Of a stretch of 11,798 bases of DNA, positions 5,932-11,798 are shown piece by piece. The stretch lies in contig DATARN010000227.1 of NCBI GenBank assembly GCA_036264135.1, positions 1 through 11,798 of the forward strand. Direction: 5' to 3'. This DNA comes from DATARN01 sp036264135. Lineage in GTDB: Bacteria; Actinomycetota; Acidimicrobiia; Acidimicrobiales; Palsa-688. A program made the position numbers and the translations under genes. Every line of letters begins with the position of its first letter. Position 1 is the stretch's first letter. The notes under the pieces were generated by a model, which saw nothing but the letters and a program-made list of their open reading frames with translations, had not been told where the DNA came from and did not search any database.

Positions 5932-6345
5932 ATGGTCAACGAACCATCCTCGTTTGTCGTCCTCTTCGTGAAGGCCCGGCTCATCGAGATGCGCCAGTAC
6001 GGCAACCTCACCCGCCTCGCCAACGAAAGCGGCATCTCTGACGCCACCTGGCGCCGGCTCCTCAACGGCGGCACCCCCAAACGCGAGAACAAACGGATCG
6101 CCATATGCGACTACCTCGGATGGACGGCCAACAGCCTCGACCTACTCGAGCGCGGCGAAGAACCGGTCAGCGTCCTTGCACCGAATGCAGCACCGGGCCC
6201 AGCGTCAGAGGAGACTCTCGATCTCCTGGAGGAAATGATGGGCACCCTGCGGCGCTGGACGGAGCGGGTAGAGGCGGCAGTAGCCGAAGAGGTGGGCCGA
6301 GCTCGCGGCGACGAAGCTGGACGAGTTGGGCGAGACAACTCGTGA
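5932..6345 (+). CDS. HTH DNA-binding protein, probable immunity (CI-like) repressor
   Basis: This 137-residue protein has an N-terminal HTH at about 15-60: KARLIEMRQYGNLTRLANESG, then ISDATWRRLLNGGTPKRENKR as turn and recognition helix, then IAICDYLGWTANSLDLLERG. A Pro/Ala linker (82-90) leads to an amphipathic helix (ETLDLLEEMMGTLRRWTERVEAAVAEEVG, about 93-121), probably for dimerisation. There is no LexA-like Ser/Lys protease domain, so induction would not be by RecA-type self-cleavage. It faces away from the Cro-like gene and toward the integrase, the usual place of the repressor in temperate actinophages. The last 15 or so residues look less coding-like and overlap an antisense ORF. The alternative is that this is the Cro and the small minus-strand protein the repressor; the operon layout argues against that. 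Confidence 0.72.
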   Translation: MVNEPSSFVVLFVKARLIEMRQYGNLTRLANESGISDATWRRLLNGGTPKRENKRIAICDYLGWTANSLDLLERGEEPVSVLAPNAAPGPASEETLDLLEEMMGTLRRWTERVEAAVAEEVGRARGDEAGRVGRDNS

Positions 6346-6421
6346 GACGCTCCTGCAGCTCGGCGATTTCGCTCGTGATGCGCAGGTACCGCTCGGTCCG
6401 GTCCTCCAGCCCCTTCTCCAT
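6167..6421 (-). CDS. Possible antisense coiled-coil ORF, 84 aa
   Basis: Its first 41 or so residues look like a real coiled coil (EDRTERYLRITSEIAELQER, then LTSCLAQLVQLRRREL). About 34 of the first 40 codons end in G or C, as in the neighbouring genes. GGGAG lies 7 nt before the ATG at 6421. The second half, antisense to the repressor gene, turns Pro/Ser-rich with ordinary third positions and looks non-coding. It may be a short genuine gene converging on the repressor, a decayed gene, or chance. No family is recognised. Confidence 0.28.
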   Translation of the reverse strand: MEKGLEDRTERYLRITSEIAELQERLTSCLAQLVQLRRRELGPPLRLLPPLPAPSSAAGCPSFPPGDRESPLTLGPVLHSVQGR

Positions 6422-6565
6422 CCCCGACTCCCGTTCTACTCACGCCCGACAGGACCGGCCCGAGGTCTGGGAGCCGCCGCCGTCGCCGACCGTACACCCA
6501 GAGTGGGACGCCAACCACTGTCCATCTTCCGGTTCTGCAGAAATAGCCCGTCTGGACTACCTGGG

Positions 6566-6584
6566 TTCCCCGATCAGGGGACCT
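6566..6584. other. Hairpin-forming inverted repeat between repressor and RHH gene
   Basis: TCCCC and GGGGA, separated by 5 nt, form a short GC stem extendable by GGT/ACC across one bulged T. No T-tract follows, so it is a weak terminator candidate at best. It lies about 220 bp after the repressor stop. Together with the tandem repeat just downstream, it is the only structure I see in the 291-bp gap 6346-6636 apart from the antisense ORF. Confidence 0.3.
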
Positions 6585-6587
6585 GCT

Positions 6588-6607
6588 ACTGGTAGCAACT
6601 GGTCGCA
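6588..6607. promoter_or_regulatory. Tandem 10-bp repeat upstream of RHH gene, possible autoregulatory operator
   Basis: ACTGGTAGCA is followed directly by ACTGGTCGCA, 9 of 10 identical. The first copy also forms a dyad GCTAC-TG-GTAGC (6585-6596). Ribbon-helix-helix repressors typically bind such short tandem sites, and this one ends 29 bp before the RHH start. It would cover the -35 zone of a weak promoter whose -10 could be TACACC (6624-6629), which again lies 7 nt before the ATG. Confidence 0.45.
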
Positions 6608-6636
6608 CCCCGTAGCGTCCGGTTACACCTTGTGCC

Positions 6637-6855
6637 ATGACGCGCAGGAGACGCCCCGTCCTGTCAGCGGCCCTCAGCGAGGAGGCCTACGCCGGCTTCG
6701 AGCGGTTCTCCGCCGAGCACGCCATCACCATCACGGCGACCGTCGAGGCCCTCGGCCTGATCCTCTTAGCCGGCCTTCCGGCGCGGGTCGTGGCCGAGAT
6801 CGAGCACATCGGCCACCAGGTCGACATCGAACGGCGGTCACGACGACGGCAGTGA
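6637..6855 (+). CDS. Small ribbon-helix-helix-like DNA-binding protein, 72 aa
   Basis: A basic N-terminus MTRRRRP is followed by a strand-like VLSAALS, helix SEEAYAGFERFSAEHA, turn, strand ITITA, and helix TVEALGLILLAGL, ending in a charged helix VVAEIEHIGHQVDIERRSRRRQ. This strand-helix-helix layout, with a basic arm, fits small Arc/CopG-type regulators and a family of similar small proteins I recall from actinobacterial mobile elements. There is no Shine-Dalgarno before the ATG, so it may be leaderless. Its stop overlaps the next gene's GTG as GTGA, so the two form a pair. It could regulate that pair through the tandem repeat upstream. Confidence 0.6.
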   Translation: MTRRRRPVLSAALSEEAYAGFERFSAEHAITITATVEALGLILLAGLPARVVAEIEHIGHQVDIERRSRRRQ

Positions 6856-7244
6856 TCCTCGGCGTGTCGCTCTGCGCCGGTTGCGGGAGTTCCAAAGCGG
6901 CCATCCCGCCTGCGCCGACCCATATCCTGAACGGGACCATGGCGCTAGCCGCGGACGGGACCGGAACGGCCGGGGATCCGTGCGCCGGCTCGGGTGGCTA
7001 TTCGGACATCACCCCCGGGGCCCAGGTTGCCGTCGCCGACCAGGCCGGAACGGTCCTCGCTGTCGGGCAGCTCGACGGCGGCCGCTCCGACGGCCGCTAT
7101 GGCTGCGACTTCGACTTCGCCATCCCCGGCGTGGGTCCGGCGACCGTCTACGAGGTGACCGTGTCGCACCGCGGCGCCGTCGACTTCACTATCGCCCAGA
7201 TGGAGGCCGACAGTTGGATGGTCCAGTTGTCGCTCGGGTCATGA
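6852..7244 (+). CDS. Small secreted or lipoprotein-like protein, probable lysogeny-expressed cargo
   Basis: This 130-residue protein starts MILGVSLCAGCGSSKAAIPP, which resembles the end of a lipoprotein signal (AGC followed by GSS), with C11 as the likely lipidated residue. The mature part (about 20-130) is a single domain rich in Gly and beta-strand patterns: LNGTMALA, DPCAGSGGYSDITPGAQVAV, VLAVGQLDGG, YGCDFDFAIPGV, YEVTVSHRGAVDFT and SWMVQLSLG. One Cys pair (in DPCAG and YGCDF) could form a disulfide. I recall similar single-domain secreted proteins of unknown function in actinobacteria. The GTG at 6852 overlaps the RHH stop as GTGA and is the only close start. The signal is then unusually short and lacks its positive N-region, so export is uncertain. 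Its position between repressor and integrase suggests expression in the lysogen, as for superinfection-exclusion lipoproteins, but this is inference. Confidence 0.6.
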   Translation: MILGVSLCAGCGSSKAAIPPAPTHILNGTMALAADGTGTAGDPCAGSGGYSDITPGAQVAVADQAGTVLAVGQLDGGRSDGRYGCDFDFAIPGVGPATVYEVTVSHRGAVDFTIAQMEADSWMVQLSLGS

Positions 7245-7246
7245 TC

Positions 7247-7390
7247 TTGGTCTATCTGTTGGTCTATATGCGCGCCAGGTCGGGACGCTCGACCACTTCC
7301 GGAAGGCCGCATCGTGGCTGCTCAGAGGGTCTTTACGGGTCGCAGCGGTCCGCCCAGTTCCCCGCTTGGTCGTAATCCCGCCTATAGACC
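7247..7390. repeat. GGTCTAT repeats, two direct and one inverted
   Basis: TTGGTCTAT occurs at 7247-7255 and 7259-7267, with a 12-bp period, starting two bases after the lipoprotein stop. The inverse ATAGACC returns at 7384-7390; GGTCTATA at 7261-7268 and TATAGACC at 7383-7390 are exact inverts of 8 bp. They open the 321-bp gene-free leader of the integrase. The stretch between them (7268-7382) shows nothing I can name. Confidence 0.4.
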
Positions 7391-7399
7391 GACTCACCG

Positions 7400-7428
7400 T
7401 CGACAACCAGCCCCAACCCCGCTAAAAT
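7400..7428 (+). promoter_or_regulatory. Candidate integrase promoter
   Basis: TCGACA (7400-7405, 5 of 6 to TTGACA) is followed after exactly 17 bp by TAAAAT (7423-7428, 5 of 6 to TATAAT). The predicted transcript would begin near 7435 and carry a leader of about 130 nt before the integrase ATG, which includes the repeats and the hairpin below. Confidence 0.5.
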
Positions 7429-7448
7429 GGTCTCTGACCTGCGGTTTC

Positions 7449-7541
7449 GTCCTCACCGTTGTTTACCGTTGGTGCCCGAATTGCACCGTTGTAGTCCTCA
7501 GAACTGAGGACTTTTTGAGGACCTGAGGACTTTTTGAGGAC
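7449..7541. repeat. Repeat cluster before integrase: six TGAGGAC/GTCCTCA and three ACCGTTG copies
   Basis: GTCCTCA lies at 7449 and 7494, and TGAGGAC at 7505, 7516, 7524 and 7535. The last four come from a 19-bp unit repeated twice (7505-7523, 7524-7541). ACCGTTG lies at 7455, 7465 and 7485, spaced 10 and 20 bp. Such dense short repeats beside an integrase gene resemble arm-type integrase or Xis sites, or sites for a regulator of int. Confidence 0.6.
7493..7516 (+). terminator. Hairpin with T-run in the integrase leader, terminator or attenuator
   Basis: Arms AGTCCTCAG (7493-7501) and CTGAGGACT (7504-7512) are perfect inverts with a 2-nt centre, which in RNA gives an 8-bp stem and 4-nt loop. 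Five T residues (7512-7516) follow directly. This is the best intrinsic-terminator shape in the window. It lies after the candidate int promoter and 50 bp before the int ATG, so it could end transcription from the lipoprotein gene or attenuate int. Confidence 0.5.
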
Positions 7542-7565
7542 TGAATCGAGGGTTCTGGAGGGTTC

Positions 7566-8651
7566 ATGGCGAGCATCGACAAGAGGGCCGACGGGCGGTA
7601 CCGGGCCCGCTGGCGGGAGTATCCAGGCGGGCCTCAGAAGACCCGCCACGTCGACCGCAAAGGCGACGCCGACCGCTTCCTCGACGCCGTGCGTGGCGAC
7701 CTGGCGCACGGGGTGTACATCGACCCGGCCGGCGGGCGGACACTGTTCCGGGACTACGCCGAGCAGTGGCGGGTCGGCCAGGTGCACCGGCGCTCGACGG
7801 CGACTCAATGTGAGACGTACCTCCGGGTTCACGCCTACCCCACTCTCGGGCGCCGGCCTCTCGGCGCCATCCGGCGTAGCGAGGTGCAGGCGTGGGTCAA
7901 GAAGCTCAGCGAGCGGCTGGCGCCGGGATCGGTGGAGGTCGCGTATCGGTGGGTGGCGACGATCTTCAAAGCGGCCGTGGGCGACCGACTGATCGCGGCG
8001 TCGCCGTGCATCCGCATCGCCCTCCCGAAGAAGCTGGACACCGAGGTCATCCCGCTGTCCGTCTCGGACGTGGCCGCGCTCGCCGCCGCTGTCCCACTTC
8101 GGTACAAGGGGCTGATCGTCTTCGCCGCCGGCATGGGGATGCGCCAAGGCGAGTGTTTCGGCCTGACGGTCGACCGCGTGGACTTCCTCCGCAAGCACGT
8201 GCGGGTGGATCGCCAGCTCGTCGCCACCAAGGCCGGTGTCCCGGAATTCGGGCCGCCGAAGAGCAAAGCTGGGTTCCGTACTGTCCCGATGCCCGAGACA
8301 GTGGCTTCGGTGCTGGCCGAACATCTCGCTCGCCACGGCCCGGGACCGGCGGGTCTCGTGTTCACCAACACGCACGGCAACCCGCTCACCCGAAGCCTCG
8401 GCGGCGAGATGTGGCACCGCGCCGCTCCTAAGGCCGGCATCCCGGAGTGGGCCACCTTCCACGATCTCCGCCACTTCTACGCCTCCCTCCTCATCGCCAA
8501 GGGCTGCTCGGTCAAGGCGGTCCAGAAACGCCTCGGGCATCAGTCGGCCATGGAGACACTAGACACGTACGGACACCTGTGGCCGGACAGCGACGACGAG
8601 ACCCGAGACGCGGTGGATCTCGTCCTCGGTCAGCTCTCCCCCACTGGCTGA
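7566..8651 (+). CDS. int: Tyrosine recombinase, phage integrase
   Basis: This 361-residue protein has the three parts of phage integrases. Residues 1-55 are a basic arm-type DNA-binding domain (MASIDKRADGRYRARWREYP). About 58-150 are the core-binding SAM-like domain. About 160-350 are the catalytic domain. The catalytic residues are present: R193 in GMRQGECFGL, a hairpin lysine in PKSKAGFRTVP (K234 likely), H299 and R302 in FHDLRHFYASLL, H325 in RLGHQSAMET, and the nucleophile Y335 in LDTYGHLWP. Length and motifs look complete, so it should be active. GGAGG lies 4 nt before the ATG. It integrates the element into its attachment site and, with an excisionase, removes it. It is the last element gene before a convergent host gene, which places the attachment site downstream of it. 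Confidence 0.93.
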   Translation: MASIDKRADGRYRARWREYPGGPQKTRHVDRKGDADRFLDAVRGDLAHGVYIDPAGGRTLFRDYAEQWRVGQVHRRSTATQCETYLRVHAYPTLGRRPLGAIRRSEVQAWVKKLSERLAPGSVEVAYRWVATIFKAAVGDRLIAASPCIRIALPKKLDTEVIPLSVSDVAALAAAVPLRYKGLIVFAAGMGMRQGECFGLTVDRVDFLRKHVRVDRQLVATKAGVPEFGPPKSKAGFRTVPMPETVASVLAEHLARHGPGPAGLVFTNTHGNPLTRSLGGEMWHRAAPKAGIPEWATFHDLRHFYASLLIAKGCSVKAVQKRLGHQSAMETLDTYGHLWPDSDDETRDAVDLVLGQLSPTG

Positions 8652-8863
8652 GAGCTCGATCTGTGCGCTCGATCTGCGTCTGCGCCGGGAACCCGCCGTC
8701 ACGCCTGATCCGTCGTTCGGCACCCGAGAGGCTGACGCTCGACACGGTCCGAGGGACACGCAGATGAATCTGTATGCGTCCGCTCACCGTATTATTCTCC
8801 GATTATTCGAGCATGACTACGGGCGCATCGACTCTCGACGGTGCAGCACGCGGTTGGGATGGG
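8652..8863. other. Convergent gap after int, likely element/host junction
   Basis: No gene is visible in these 212 bp between the integrase stop and the host gene stop. It holds a 13-bp near-tandem repeat (GCTCGATCTG at 8654 and 8667), a CAGAT-GA-ATCTG dyad (8762-8773), and an A/T-rich patch with ATTATT twice (about 8790-8806) that is unusual for this DNA. No tRNA gene, tRNA 3' end or convincing terminator was seen on either strand. Because int points at the chromosome here, the att core most probably lies in or just beside this stretch. Confidence 0.45.
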
Positions 8864-9565
8864 TCACGCGTTTCCCACGAAGGGGGCGTCACCGAATGCC
8901 CATACTTGCCCCGCGGCGTTTATCAGGTAGTAGCCCCGTCCGTCGATAGAGGCTGTCATGGTGGTCACGCCGGGGTTCGTGACGTGCAGGCCGGGCAGGG
9001 ATCCGTAGAACGTGGCGTCGCCGTAGTCGAAGACGCCGCCGTCTCTGGCCACAAGACGGTATCCGCCGTTGTCAGGTTGGGGGCTCATTCCTACGACTGG
9101 CTGCGCGAGGGGCACACGGGCGGCGGAGCCATAGAACGGTGCGTCGAAACTGAACACGCCGCCGTCGCTCGCCACCATCCAATACCCGCTGGTATGTCCG
9201 TCGGTGGTCATTGCGACGACCGGTCGGGCCAGTTTGATCCCCCCTAGCGACCCGTGGAATGGCGCATTCCCGAAGGTGAAGATTCCGCCGTCGGAAGCGG
9301 CCAGCCAATATCCGGTGCCGTTGGGCGTTACCGCCATCGACACCACAGGCGCGTCGAGGCGCATGGCGCCCGTGGAGCCGTGGAAGTGAGCGTCCCCAAA
9401 GGTGAAGACGCCGCCGTCGGCGCCGAGCAGGTAGTAGCCGCCATGATCGGGGGTGGCGGCGATTCCGATGATTGGAGCGGCGAGCGCTCGGCCGGAGGCG
9501 TCACCCATCCACTTCGCTGCTCCAATGGTGATAACGCCCCCGGACCGCGTCACGACCCAGTATCC
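8864..9565 (-). repeat. C-terminal six-unit GYWLVASDGG/FGDAPFYGS repeat array
   Basis: Six units of about 42 residues start at GYWVVTRSGG (9565). The first unit is diverged (ITIGAAKWMGD for the usual FTFGDAxFHGS). Units two, three and five are canonical. The fourth has lost the glycine of F-G-D (reads FSFDAPFYGS), and the sixth stops at FGDAPFVGNA. The identity between units at the DNA level makes this stretch liable to unequal recombination and to assembly collapse. Confidence 0.75.
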
Positions 9566-11798
9566 AGGGCAGTTTCGTCCGTTGATGTCCACGACGGTGG
9601 CCGCGACCGCCCATGGTTCGCCTGTGGCGTGGTGGGTGACGCCGGTAGGGCAAGGGGCCGCGACGGTGACGGTGGCCGAGCCGTATGACGGCACGAAGCT
9701 CGAATTCCCTGAGTAGGCGGCCAAGATTCGATGCGAGCCCACGTTTCCCGCCGTGGTCGCGCAGCTGGCGGTGCCGTTGCTGACAGCGCGGCCCGTGCAG
9801 AGTGTCTGACCGGTTGTCTGATCTATGAAGGTGACGTCGCCTCCGCTAGGGGGAGGAGTGACAGTCGCCGAGTAGGTAAGACTCATTCCTACTCCGACCA
9901 GGGGAGGAACTCCCAAGACCCGAGTGGTCGTGGCGATGTTGGGTGACGGAAGGTTGAACTGAACCGCCATCGGATTCGCTCCACCGGCTGTCGGTTCCTC
10001 TACGCCCACCGCGGTGCAGGACCCGCCCGCGGTACACGACGCGCCCAGCAGGGCCCCATCGTCTGTCTCGCTGGGCAGGTTCACCGGTTGGACGTTCCAA
10101 CCGGCCTGTCCCAGCGTCGGAGCGTTGAATGATGTGTGCGCACCGAACTCAGTGCTAGCTACGCAGGAGGTCGTGGACAGGCAGGCCACCGCAAACCCCG
10201 GGTCGAGCACTCCGGTGAGTGCGCCCGGAGAGGTGTCCGTCCAAACCCCGTGGCTCAGGGTGTCGGAAGCGAACCGGTTGCCGACCGCGGCGAAATGCGC
10301 GGTCGCCACGCAGGCGTCTACCCCGGGACACGACAATGTGTCCAGTTCGCCCGCGTCGCCAGGAAGGGGCGGCGACGACGCACTCCAACTTTTTCCCCAA
10401 CCGGATTCGGCGAGGGCTCCGTTGTTGCCGTTTCCGCCCACTGCCTCGCACCAGCCGAGCACCGGGCATGAGATGGCCCCGAGGGCGGCATCGCTGTTAT
10501 TCGGTGGAAGGAGCGTGAAGGCCCACGACCCTGATGACAGTTCCTCGATGAGCGGTTGGTTGCGACCGGTAGCCGGGTCATACGCAAAGCCGGCGGCCAC
10601 GCACGTCCCAACCGTCGGGCAGGACACTCCCGCAGCAGCAGCTCCACCGAGGGTTCCCGGTATGCCATTGTTCGCGCCTGGTGGCTCGGGCAACACCTGG
10701 ACCGTCCACGTGCCGGCCGCGAGTGTCTCGGCCACTGGTACTTCGAAGCCGCTCGAGTTCACCACGAACCCGACGGCTTCGCACCAACCCGAACTTGGGC
10801 AAGATATCGAATACAGCGCCCCGCCGTTATTCGGTGACGGCGTCGGCAGCGTGGCGCTGGTCCAGGTCGTCCCCGCCAGCGTCGCTTCCATGAACCCGGT
10901 GGTCCCGGTGGATCCGTAGAAGTCGCCGACCGCGGTGCAACTCGTGGCCGAAGTGCACGCGACTGACCGCGCCCGTGCAGACGGTGCGGTCAAGACCGGC
11001 AGACCCGATTCGGTCCACCCACCGCCGGACAGGCTTTCTGCCGCCAGACCCTGGTCATCAGAGCTGGTCCGCTGCACCAGGGCATCGGCAACGCAGTCAC
11101 CAGGCAGCGAGCAGGATATGCCGGCGAGTTGGAGGGAGGTATCCCCGGCTGGGATGGGCAGGTTCGACGCCGTCCACGTCCCTCCCGACAGGGACTCGAC
11201 CACAGATCCGAGACTTGATCCGATTGCCTCGCAGGAACCGGCCACCGGGCAGCTGACAGAGGAGAGAGCCGAACCGGCCGGCAGGGCCGTAAGGGCCGTT
11301 GGTGACCACGTGCCGGCACCGAGTGTCTCGACCAGAGGCATGAGATGGTGCGAAGCGTCAGCCACATTCCCCACCGCGACGCACACCCCCGCGGACGGAC
11401 ATGAAACTCCGAACAGAACGCCGTCCGTCGCGCCGCCGGGCAAGGCCGGTGTGGTTGCCGACCACGACCCCGACTGCAAACTCTCGACGACTGGCATGTC
11501 CGCCCCTGACGTCTCCCTGACATAACCCACCGCGACGCAAGACCCGACCGCGACACACGAAACGCCCAAAAGATCGAATTGCAGCGACGCCACGGGAGGA
11601 GGCGGGGAGCTGGCCGACCACACACCCGACGACAGACTCTCAACGAGACCGGTCATGAACGGGGCCGAATAGCCAACGGCGACGCATGAGCCATCGGCGG
11701 GGCACGACACACCGGACAACATCGACGTCGATGCAGTGATCGGATATGGAAGCGAAGACAGCGTCCAAGACCCCGAAGAGAGAGTCTCAGCTATAGCG
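8864..11798 (-). CDS. Large secreted-type repeat protein: Cys-pair repeats, Ig-like domain, GYWLVASDGG repeats; N-terminus beyond the window
   Basis: The frame is open to the right edge, giving 977 residues; the ATG at 11722 lies inside a repeat and is not the true start. From the edge to about 9945 there are 12 copies of a 45-50-residue repeat with the core [GSA]-[VI]-S-C-x5-C-x-A-V-G, then an E-[ST]-L-x-x-G-x-W strand. The Cys pairs would be disulfides and the repeats propeller-like blades. About 9660-9943 encodes one bacterial Ig-like domain (TYSATVTPPPSGGDVTF, then AYSGNSSFVPSYGSATVTV). The C-terminal part carries six GY[WY]-[LM]-V-x-x-D-G-G-[VI]-F-x-F-G-[DN]-A-x-F-[HY]-G-S repeats. It is almost certainly extracellular or wall-bound; a binding or adhesion role is inference. 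The signal peptide, if any, lies beyond the edge. It is a host gene, convergent with the integrase. Confidence 0.85.
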   Translation of the reverse strand, partial: AIAETLSSGSWTLSSLPYPITASTSMLSGVSCPADGSCVAVGYSAPFMTGLVESLSSGVWSASSPPPPVASLQFDLLGVSCVAVGSCVAVGYVRETSGADMPVVESLQSGSWSATTPALPGGATDGVLFGVSCPSAGVCVAVGNVADASHHLMPLVETLGAGTWSPTALTALPAGSALSSVSCPVAGSCEAIGSSLGSVVESLSGGTWTASNLPIPAGDTSLQLAGISCSLPGDCVADALVQRTSSDDQGLAAESLSGGGWTESGLPVLTAPSARARSVACTSATSCTAVGDFYGSTGTTGFMEATLAGTTWTSATLPTPSPNNGGALYSISCPSSGWCEAVGFVVNSSGFEVPVAETLAAGTWTVQVLPEPPGANNGIPGTLGGAAAAGVSCPTVGTCVAAGFAYDPATGRNQPLIEELSSGSWAFTLLPPNNSDAALGAISCPVLGWCEAVGGNGNNGALAESGWGKSWSASSPPLPGDAGELDTLSCPGVDACVATAHFAAVGNRFASDTLSHGVWTDTSPGALTGVLDPGFAVACLSTTSCVASTEFGAHTSFNAPTLGQAGWNVQPVNLPSETDDGALLGASCTAGGSCTAVGVEEPTAGGANPMAVQFNLPSPNIATTTRVLGVPPLVGVGMSLTYSATVTPPPSGGDVTFIDQTTGQTLCTGRAVSNGTASCATTAGNVGSHRILAAYSGNSSFVPSYGSATVTVAAPCPTGVTHHATGEPWAVAATVVDINGRNCPGYWVVTRSGGVITIGAAKWMGDASGRALAAPIIGIAATPDHGGYYLLGADGGVFTFGDAHFHGSTGAMRLDAPVVSMAVTPNGTGYWLAASDGGIFTFGNAPFHGSLGGIKLARPVVAMTTDGHTSGYWMVASDGGVFSFDAPFYGSAARVPLAQPVVGMSPQPDNGGYRLVARDGGVFDYGDATFYGSLPGLHVTNPGVTTMTASIDGRGYYLINAAGQVWAFGDAPFVGNA

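Noticed and set aside
6105..6851. N-terminal 249 codons of a 379-residue frame ending in the lipoprotein-like gene
   Set aside because: The upstream part is an Arg/Pro/Ser-rich shadow of the repressor and RHH genes; only the part from the GTG at 6852 reads like a protein.
7314..7526. 70-residue plus-strand ORF in the integrase leader
   Set aside because: No ribosome binding site, no domain, and it runs through the repeats and into the hairpin; composition is not coding-like.
7449..7541. CRISPR array
   Set aside because: Repeats are only 7-19 bp, partly inverted, with spacers of 1-38 bp and no cas genes; they look like protein-binding sites.
7422..8540. Minus-strand open frame of 372 codons
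   Set aside because: Antisense to the integrase, which has all catalytic motifs; the reverse frame shows only shadow composition.
8652..8863. tRNA gene or tRNA 3' fragment as attachment site
   Set aside because: No T-loop GGTTCRANTCC-like sequence or acceptor-stem pairing was found on either strand.
10014..10919. Plus-strand open frame of 301 codons
   Set aside because: Mirror of the Cys-pair repeat gene; its Ser/Pro/Ala-rich sequence follows the minus-strand repeat period rather than any domain of its own.
11720..11722. ATG at 11722 as start of the large repeat protein
   Set aside because: The frame is open to the window edge and the upstream codons (ETLSSGSWTLSSLP) belong to another copy of the repeat, so the ATG is internal.

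Overview
The window is high-GC DNA with the features of an actinobacterial genome: strong G/C preference at third codon positions, GTG starts, ATGA/GTGA/TGATG gene overlaps and apparently leaderless promoters. It joins the early and lysogeny regions of a temperate phage, or a closely related integrative element, to a host chromosomal gene. The host gene at the right pairs Cys-pair 'SCPxxGxCVAVG' repeats with 'GYWLVASDGGIFTFGNAPFHGS' repeats. From memory that combination is common in secreted proteins of Acidimicrobiia and related soil actinobacteria, so an acidimicrobial host is a reasonable inference, but it is not proven.

Positions 1-5754, minus strand, form one long and tightly overlapped operon read leftward. 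It holds a small Cro-like XRE regulator, an unknown 77-aa protein, a MerR/excisionase-type HTH protein, an unknown 170-aa protein, an unknown 40-aa protein and a PD-(D/E)XK (RecB/Cas4-like) nuclease. These are followed by a Gp3-like protein (the recombination directionality factor family of phiC31-type phages) with a long C-terminal extension, an unknown 85-aa protein, a 39-aa single-pass membrane protein, and a ParB-like protein with a Cys-rich tail that runs off the left edge. This looks like the early/lytic DNA-metabolism operon.

Positions 5755-5931 are a divergent control region. It carries two face-to-face promoters, each placing its start codon 7 nt after the -10 box, and exact 10-bp-phased arrays of the tetranucleotide TTCG/CGAA, including an inverted pair of identical 14-mers. 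The two divergent HTH regulators probably compete here for the lysis/lysogeny decision.

Positions 5932-8651, plus strand, form the lysogeny side. A 137-aa HTH protein is probably the immunity repressor. A ribbon-helix-helix-like protein is coupled by a GTGA overlap to a small secreted or lipoprotein-like protein. A repeat-rich 320-bp leader follows, then a tyrosine integrase with all the expected catalytic residues. An antisense coiled-coil ORF (6167-6421) overlaps the end of the repressor gene.

Positions 8652-8863 are the convergent gap between the integrase and the host gene, and the most likely place for the element's attachment junction. No tRNA or clear terminator is visible there. Positions 8864-11798, minus strand, hold the C-terminal 978 or so residues of a large repeat protein whose start lies beyond the right edge.
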